NCBI GenBank assembly: GCA_021809235.1
Contig: JAKBAG010000029.1
Coordinates: 1 to 18,987, forward strand
Reading direction: 5' to 3'
Source of the DNA: Acidobacteriota bacterium
GTDB lineage: Bacteria > Acidobacteriota > Terriglobia > Terriglobales > Acidobacteriaceae
Length of the DNA stretch: 18,987 nt
The notes beneath the pieces were generated by a model. That model had not been told where the DNA came from and ran no database searches. It worked only from the letters and a program-made list of their open reading frames with translations. Position numbers and translations under genes: made by a program. Numbering within the stretch: position 1 is the stretch's first letter; every line of letters starts with the position of its first letter. Shown here piece after piece: positions 14,502 to 18,987 of this stretch.

Positions 14502-16928
14502 CTACTGACAGGCTTCGCAGGACTCCGGATTTTCCAACGAGCAGGCAATCGCATTCTGCGGACTCACTGGATTCCGTGCCGCTGCGCCCTGGACCGTTGT
14601 CTTGGCAATCTTCGTCGCCGGGCGCGATCGCAGGTAATAGGTCGTCTTCAGTCCTTTCTTCCACGCATACATATACATGGAAGACAGCTTGCCGATCGTC
14701 GGCGACTCCACAAAGAGATTCAGAGACTGCGCCTGATCAATAAAGGCACCACGCGCCGCGGCCATATCGATCAGCCCACGCATCGGAATCTCCCACACCG
14801 TGCGATACAGCAGCTTCAGATCCTCAGGAAGCTCCTCGATTCCCTGCACCGATCCTTCGCCCAGCTTCAGTCGCATGCGGATCGTGTCGTTCCACAGACC
14901 TCGCTGCTTCAAATCTTCAATCAGATAGCGATTCACCTGAAGAAACTCCCCAGAGAGCGTCTCGCGCTTGAAGAGATTCGATATCTGTGGCTCAATGCAT
15001 TCGTAGCAGCCGACAATCGAAGCAATTGTCGCTGTCGGTGCCACGGCAATCACCAGTGAGTTGCGCACACCGGTGCGTGCAATCTTCTGTCGCAGCGCAT
15101 CCCATCGTGCCACATCCTTCGGCGTTACACCCCACAGGTCAAACTGCAGATCCCCCTTTGCCAGTCGTGTCTGGCCAAAGGTTTCGTGGGCGCCAAACTG
15201 CTCTGCCAGCTCCGCCGACGCAGACAAGGCATGGAAGTAAATCTCCTCCTGAATCCGCGTGGAAATCTGCAGTGCAGCGGCAGAATCGAAAGGCAGACGC
15301 AGCTGGAAAAACACATCCTGCAATCCCATCACGCCCAGGCCAACCGGACGCCAGCGCACATTCGAACTCGCCGCCTGCTCGATCGGATAGAAGTTGATAT
15401 CAATCACTCGATCCAGCATCGGTATAGCAGTGCGCACCGTCTGCCCCAGCTTCTCGAAGTCGAAGACCGGGTTGCCTGCCTCATCCGTCGTCACATGCCG
15501 TCCGAGGTTAATCGATCCAAGATTGCAGACAGCCGTCTGATCCTTCGACGTTACCTCGGTGATCTCCGTGCACAGATTTGAAAGATGCACCACATTCCCA
15601 GTCTCGCCCGTCTGGTTGCACTTCAGGTTAGTCGCATCCTTAAAGGTCATCCAGCCATTGCCCGTCTCGGCCAGTGTGCGCATCATGCGTGCATAGAGAT
15701 CGCGGGCCTTCACCTGCTTCTTCCATACACCGCTTGCCTCGGCTGCCTCATAGGCCTTCTCGAACTCTGCTCCGTAGGTATCCGGCAGCGTCGGCACATC
15801 CTTCGGGTCGAACAGCGACCACATGCCATCACCTTCCACCCGCTGCATGAACAGATCCGGAATCCAGTTCGCAAGGTTCAGGTTATAGGTGCGTCGCGCC
15901 GGGTCTCCTGTATTGTCCTTCAGCTCCAGGAAGGACTCCACATCGGCATGCCACGGCTCCAGATACACACAGCAGGCACCCTTGCGCTTGCCTCCCTGGT
16001 TCACCGCTGCCACAGAAGCATCCAGCGTCCTCAGCCACGGCACAATTCCATTCGACAGCCCGTTCGTGGCGCGGATCAGCGAACCCTCCGAACGAACCCG
16101 ATGAAACGCCAATCCAATGCCACCGGAAAACTTCGACAGCAGCGCCACATCCTTATAGGTGTCGTAGATGCTCTCCAGCGAATCCAGCGGCGAGTCATGC
16201 AAATAGCACGAAGACATCTGCGCATGCTTGGTGCCCGAGTTAAACAGCGTCGGGGACGAAGGCATATAGTCGAGCGACGCAATCAGACGGTAGAAATCGA
16301 TTGCCTCCTGCGGGCTGTGGGCCAGTCCGCAGCTCACCCGCAGAAAGAAATATTGCGGAGTCTCGATCACCCGACGCGAGAGCGGATCGCGCAGCAGGTA
16401 CCGGTCATAGACCGTACGAAGTCCGAAGTACTCAAAGCGATCCGAGAATCCCTCATCCACCGCATGATTCAGCTTGCGTGCGTGCTGCGCCACAAACTCG
16501 GCCGTTGCAGCACTGACTACGCCTTCCTGATGTCCGTAGGCGATCGCCTGCGAGAAGGAGTGCAGGTTCTGGCCTCCCACCTCCTTGATGATCGTCCCCA
16601 GCAGCAGCCGCGCAGCCAGTCGGGAATACTGCGGCTCTTCGGCAATCAGCGCGGCTGCCGTATCAATCGAGATCGCATCCAGCTCACGGGTGGTCGCCCC
16701 ATCGTACAGCCCGCCAATCGTCTTCGACGCCACGCGAATCGCATCCACATGCGACAGTCCAACGCAGCACCGCTCCACGGCGCGCACGATCTTGTTTACA
16801 TCCACCGGCTCCAGCGCGCCGCTTCGCTTCCTCACATGCATCACGGAAACTTCTTCACGCGCCGGAAATCCTGGATCCAGCTCCGACAGGCTTGTCTGCG
16901 TCTGTGCGGCTTCGGTCATGGTGGCCAT
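14502..16928 (-). CDS. nrdA: Class I ribonucleotide reductase, large (R1/alpha) subunit
   Basis: An 808-residue catalytic subunit that reduces ribonucleoside diphosphates to deoxy forms. An N-terminal ATP-cone (about 30-118; HVRKRSGALEPVDVNKIV) is present, so dATP feedback is likely. Catalytic residues: C241 (SSCYLHDS), N451/C453/E455 (SNLCTEI), C468 (AVCNLGSINLG), Y764/Y765 of the radical path (KTTYYLRS), and the C-terminal redox pair C804/C807 (SCEACQ). Two in-frame ATGs exist, at 16934 and 16928. The SD GGGGAG (16935-16940) abuts the first but lies 6 bases from the second, so I choose 16928. This SD is inside a hairpin and downstream of a cobalamin riboswitch. nrdB follows. Confidence 0.96.
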   Translation of the reverse strand: MATMTEAAQTQTSLSELDPGFPAREEVSVMHVRKRSGALEPVDVNKIVRAVERCCVGLSHVDAIRVASKTIGGLYDGATTRELDAISIDTAAALIAEEPQYSRLAARLLLGTIIKEVGGQNLHSFSQAIAYGHQEGVVSAATAEFVAQHARKLNHAVDEGFSDRFEYFGLRTVYDRYLLRDPLSRRVIETPQYFFLRVSCGLAHSPQEAIDFYRLIASLDYMPSSPTLFNSGTKHAQMSSCYLHDSPLDSLESIYDTYKDVALLSKFSGGIGLAFHRVRSEGSLIRATNGLSNGIVPWLRTLDASVAAVNQGGKRKGACCVYLEPWHADVESFLELKDNTGDPARRTYNLNLANWIPDLFMQRVEGDGMWSLFDPKDVPTLPDTYGAEFEKAYEAAEASGVWKKQVKARDLYARMMRTLAETGNGWMTFKDATNLKCNQTGETGNVVHLSNLCTEITEVTSKDQTAVCNLGSINLGRHVTTDEAGNPVFDFEKLGQTVRTAIPMLDRVIDINFYPIEQAASSNVRWRPVGLGVMGLQDVFFQLRLPFDSAAALQISTRIQEEIYFHALSASAELAEQFGAHETFGQTRLAKGDLQFDLWGVTPKDVARWDALRQKIARTGVRNSLVIAVAPTATIASIVGCYECIEPQISNLFKRETLSGEFLQVNRYLIEDLKQRGLWNDTIRMRLKLGEGSVQGIEELPEDLKLLYRTVWEIPMRGLIDMAAARGAFIDQAQSLNLFVESPTIGKLSSMYMYAWKKGLKTTYYLRSRPATKIAKTTVQGAAARNPVSPQNAIACSLENPESCEACQ

Positions 16929-16936
16929 CTGCATCT

Positions 16937-16978
16937 CCCCTGCTGCGCTTCCTTGTCAGGGACAACAACGCAGCGGGG
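16937..16978 (-). promoter_or_regulatory. Hairpin that can sequester the nrdA ribosome-binding site
   Basis: On the minus-strand RNA, CCCCGCTGCG (16978 to 16969) pairs with CGCAGCAGGGG (16947 to 16937), with a one-base bulge. The right arm contains most of the nrdA Shine-Dalgarno. An inner TTGT/ACAA stem adds stability. Just upstream, GGCC-TTCG-GGCC (16989 to 16978) forms a UUCG-type tetraloop hairpin that overlaps the left arm by one base. This is a typical translational expression platform for the riboswitch. There is no T-tract, so transcription termination is unlikely. Confidence 0.7.
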
Positions 16979-17031
16979 GCCCGAAGGCCACACCTCTGCA
17001 TGCTCTCCCCTCGGAGGCGCAGTTCCATCCA

Positions 17032-17195
17032 TTCCAGGCAGGTCTTCGGACTCGACAGGCCACCTACTCCCCTGACTTCCCGGCCCAACTCCACCAGTGT
17101 CTTTTCAGGGTTTCGTTCCCGTTCACCGCTGCGGGGCAGTTCCGGATTCACGCCGGATTCCCTTTTCACTCCGGCTTTCCCGGAGCACCTGGAAC
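17032..17195 (-). promoter_or_regulatory. Cobalamin (AdoCbl) riboswitch controlling nrdAB
   Basis: Read on the minus strand, the conserved cobalamin-riboswitch core is present in order: AGGTGC (17190-17185), GGGAATCCGG, the loop CTGCCCCGCAGCGGTGA (17139-17123), GACACTGG (17101-17094), GGGAAGTCAG (17081-17072) and the B12 box AGTCCGAAGACCTGCC (17052-17037). The closing P1 helix is perfect over 7 bp: TTCCAGG (17194-17188) with CCTGGAA (17038-17032). B12 elements of this kind are known upstream of class I nrd genes in bacteria that also carry B12-dependent NrdJ, where cobalamin represses the class I enzyme. The distance to nrdA leaves room for the SD-masking hairpin. Confidence 0.95.
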
Positions 17196-17207
17196 ATGAA
17201 CATCCCA

Positions 17208-17236
17208 ACACTATCTTGGGTCCACCTAAAATGCAA
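17208..17236 (-). promoter_or_regulatory. Possible promoter for the riboswitch-nrdAB transcript
   Basis: On the minus strand, TTGCAT (17236-17231) and TAGTGT (17213-17208) are 17 bases apart. Both boxes are weak, but the predicted start near 17201 falls just before the riboswitch P1 helix, which is where a promoter must be. Confidence 0.35.
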
Positions 17237-17348
17237 GCTCAATATCTTGCGCTTCTTGTGGAAAACGCCCCTAACGCCAATACCCATCCGCTTCCTGGCA
17301 AAATCGACCCCTCGCCCGCCATATCGCAGTGCTCTCGATCCGTCTTTG

Positions 17349-17376
17349 TTGACACGAAATATTTTTCTGCTATGCT
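17349..17376 (+). promoter_or_regulatory. Sigma-70-type promoter for the DUF4382 lipoprotein
   Basis: A perfect -35 box, TTGACA, at 17349-17354 is followed after 16 bases by TATGCT at 17371-17376, with an AT-rich spacer. Transcription from about 17383 gives a leader of roughly 110 bases to the ATG at 17494. The leader holds a small TTCTC/GAGAA hairpin near 17450 that is not evidently regulatory. Confidence 0.65.
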
Positions 17377-17493
17377 CCTTACTCAGAGAGGCAGTCGCCC
17401 TTCAAGCCTCCGCTGATTCACGCTCTCCTCGCTGGCTGTGCCTCCGTTCTCCCGTATCGAGAGAATCCGGAATCTCACGAGGAGACACACCCC

Positions 17494-18936
17494 ATGAAAC
17501 TCCCCTTCAGGTCACTCTTCATGCCGTCCGCTTTTTTCGCATGCGGCCTGCTCATCCTTGCGCTCTGCATCTCCGCTTGCGGCAGCGGCGGCTCCAGCGC
17601 TACCACCCCAGCCTCCAGTATGGGCATGGTCAACACTTCGCTCAGCGATCCGGCCACCTGCCAGGCGCCAGACGGTCAGTTCTCCCACGTCTACGTCACC
17701 ATCTCCGACATTCAGGCCAACACCAGCTCCACGGCTTCCAGTTCCGCCAGCGGCTGGGTCGATCTCACCCCTGGACTCTCCAGCGCGCCGAAGCAGATCG
17801 ACCTCCTCGGCCAGGCCAACAACCAGTGCTTCCTCGCCAGGCTCGGTGACAACGTCGAGCTTCAGGCCGGCTCCTACCAGCAGATCCGCCTCATCCTCGC
17901 CGACAACAGCCTCAGCCTCAGTAACAACGCCTGCGGCAGCGCCGCCAACTGCGTCGTCCTCACCTCCGACGGCAGCGTACACACCCTCCAGCTCTCCAGT
18001 GAGGCTCAGACCGGCATCAAAATCCCCTCCGGCCAGATCGCCTCCGGCAACTTCACCATCGGCGCTGGCCAGACCGAAGACCTCGACATCGACTTCAACA
18101 CCTGCGCCTCCATCGTCGAAGAAGGTAACGGCCAGTTCCGACTCAAGCCCGTCCTCCACGCCGGAGAAGTCTCCACCACATCCAGCTCCATCAACGGCCA
18201 CGCCTACGACTCGGCCACCGGCAACCCCATCAACGGCGCTGCCACCGTCTCGCTTGAGCAGAAGGACTCAACCGGCGTCGATCGCGTCGTCATGTCCACC
18301 ATGACCGCCTCTGACGGCTCCTTTGTCTTCTGCCCGCTGCCCGCCGGAACCTACGACGTCGTCGTCACGGCCACGCGCGCTGACGGCACCCTCTACGCGC
18401 CATCCATCGTCACCGGCGTCACGACCGGCAGCACCACCGGCACCATCCTGCTCCACGCGCCGTCGGCAGCCGCGCCCACCAGCACGGCCACCCTCACCGG
18501 CCTCGTCACCTCGCAGAACAGCTCCATGGCCGGCACCATCGCCGACATTCAGCTCAGCACGCTGGAGACAGTCAACTCAACCATCTACACCATCCCGCTG
18601 CCACCCACATCCACCCAGCAGGCGGCCACGCTCACTCTGGAAACCGCAGCCTCAACCGGCACCACCACATGTCCCACCGGCACCGACTGCTCGGCCTACA
18701 CCATCCAGCAGGCCTCCGGCGGCGTCTACATCGGCTCGTGGTCTTCCAGTGGCGCCACGCTCACCCAGAGCGCCCCGCTCGCAGCCTACGTCCTCGACGC
18801 ACAGGCCTTCGTCCAATCCTCCGGCGGCACTCCGGACTGCTCGCCCACCGAACTGCAATCCACCGCCTACACCCTCACCGGCTCCGGCCCTTACGCCGTC
18901 GTCGCAACCAACCTGGCATTCACCTCCTGCCAGTAA
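17494..18936 (+). CDS. DUF4382-type exported lipoprotein with carboxypeptidase-regulatory-like domain
   Basis: A 480-residue lipoprotein. The signal peptide ends CISA-C, with lipidation at Cys29, followed by a Gly/Ser linker. Residues about 43-205 match the DUF4382 pattern: MGMVNTSLSDPA, FSHVYVTISDIQAN, GWVDLTP, QIDLLGQ, AGSYQQIRLILAD, and a close of QFRLKPVLHAGEV. Residues about 213-300 (GHAYDSATGNPINGAATVSL to ASDGSFVFCPLPAGTYDVVVTATR) look like a carboxypeptidase-regulatory beta-sandwich. The remainder is Thr/Ser-rich and unassigned. The function of DUF4382 is unknown; such proteins are common in Acidobacteriota and lie on the envelope. The start at ATG 17494 has GAGGAG 9 bases upstream. 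The third codon position is much more C-rich (GCC, ACC, ATC) than in neighbouring genes. Confidence 0.85.
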   Translation: MKLPFRSLFMPSAFFACGLLILALCISACGSGGSSATTPASSMGMVNTSLSDPATCQAPDGQFSHVYVTISDIQANTSSTASSSASGWVDLTPGLSSAPKQIDLLGQANNQCFLARLGDNVELQAGSYQQIRLILADNSLSLSNNACGSAANCVVLTSDGSVHTLQLSSEAQTGIKIPSGQIASGNFTIGAGQTEDLDIDFNTCASIVEEGNGQFRLKPVLHAGEVSTTSSSINGHAYDSATGNPINGAATVSLEQKDSTGVDRVVMSTMTASDGSFVFCPLPAGTYDVVVTATRADGTLYAPSIVTGVTTGSTTGTILLHAPSAAAPTSTATLTGLVTSQNSSMAGTIADIQLSTLETVNSTIYTIPLPPTSTQQAATLTLETAASTGTTTCPTGTDCSAYTIQQASGGVYIGSWSSSGATLTQSAPLAAYVLDAQAFVQSSGGTPDCSPTELQSTAYTLTGSGPYAVVATNLAFTSCQ

Positions 18937-18987
18937 TCGCCACAAAACGCAACACGGCTTTTGTTCGAGGCTGTGCTGCCCAGACAG

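Noticed and set aside
15585..17075. 496-codon open frame antisense to nrdA and the riboswitch
   Set aside because: It overlaps nrdA and the conserved riboswitch on the opposite strand, and its composition is typical of shadow frames.
18953..18975. Terminator after the DUF4382 gene
   Set aside because: CACGGC and GCTGTG can pair, but the stem is weak with a G-U pair, no T-tract follows, and the window ends too soon to judge.

Overview
The window looks like a chromosomal segment of an Acidobacteriota bacterium, probably class Terriglobia. This placement is an inference from gene content: a DUF4382-type lipoprotein, a propeller lipoprotein, a Tat-type aldo/keto reductase, hslVU, and a B12-controlled class I ribonucleotide reductase in moderately high-GC DNA. 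No rRNA or tRNA is present to confirm it. I see no transposase, integrase, CRISPR array or phage gene. Most of the window is housekeeping and cell-envelope DNA.

Layout, left to right. (1) 1-200 is an AT-rich leader with inverted repeats, followed by a small secreted helix-hairpin-helix (ComEA-like) protein (201-482, +). A strong hairpin terminator separates it from the next unit. (2) A minus-strand tripartite-efflux pair: a lipoprotein membrane-fusion protein (3779-4897), then an AcrB-like RND pump (567-3746). No outer-membrane channel gene is in view. (3) A minus-strand YhhQ-type queuosine-precursor transporter (5197-5910), divergent from a small uncharacterised cytosolic protein (6147-6683, +). 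(4) A minus-strand cluster hslV (to 10158), hslU (8619-10124) and a BtuB-like TonB-dependent receptor (6719-8584), with short gaps of about 34 bp each. (5) A plus-strand Tat-type aldo/keto reductase (10967-11992) and a propeller-like lipoprotein (12190-13320). They are separated by an intergenic stretch with three GATCCCATC repeats that can form competing hairpins. (6) A minus-strand nrdA-nrdB operon (16928-13409) encoding class Ia ribonucleotide reductase. It is preceded by a clear cobalamin riboswitch (17032-17195) and a hairpin that can hide the nrdA ribosome-binding site. (7) A plus-strand DUF4382 lipoprotein (17494-18936) behind a good sigma-70-type promoter.

The best-supported regulatory story is that adenosylcobalamin turns off the B12-independent, oxygen-dependent ribonucleotide reductase. 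That logic predicts a B12-dependent class II enzyme (NrdJ) elsewhere in the genome. The BtuB-like receptor in the same window, on its own hslVU-linked transcript, could supply corrinoid, but its substrate cannot be read from sequence alone.

I did not find a wholly new defence or biosynthetic system. The most notable items are the nrdA riboswitch with its SD-sequestering hairpin, the repeat/alternative-hairpin region at 11991-12078, the N-terminal extension of HslV ahead of its catalytic threonine, and the uncharacterised 178-residue protein.
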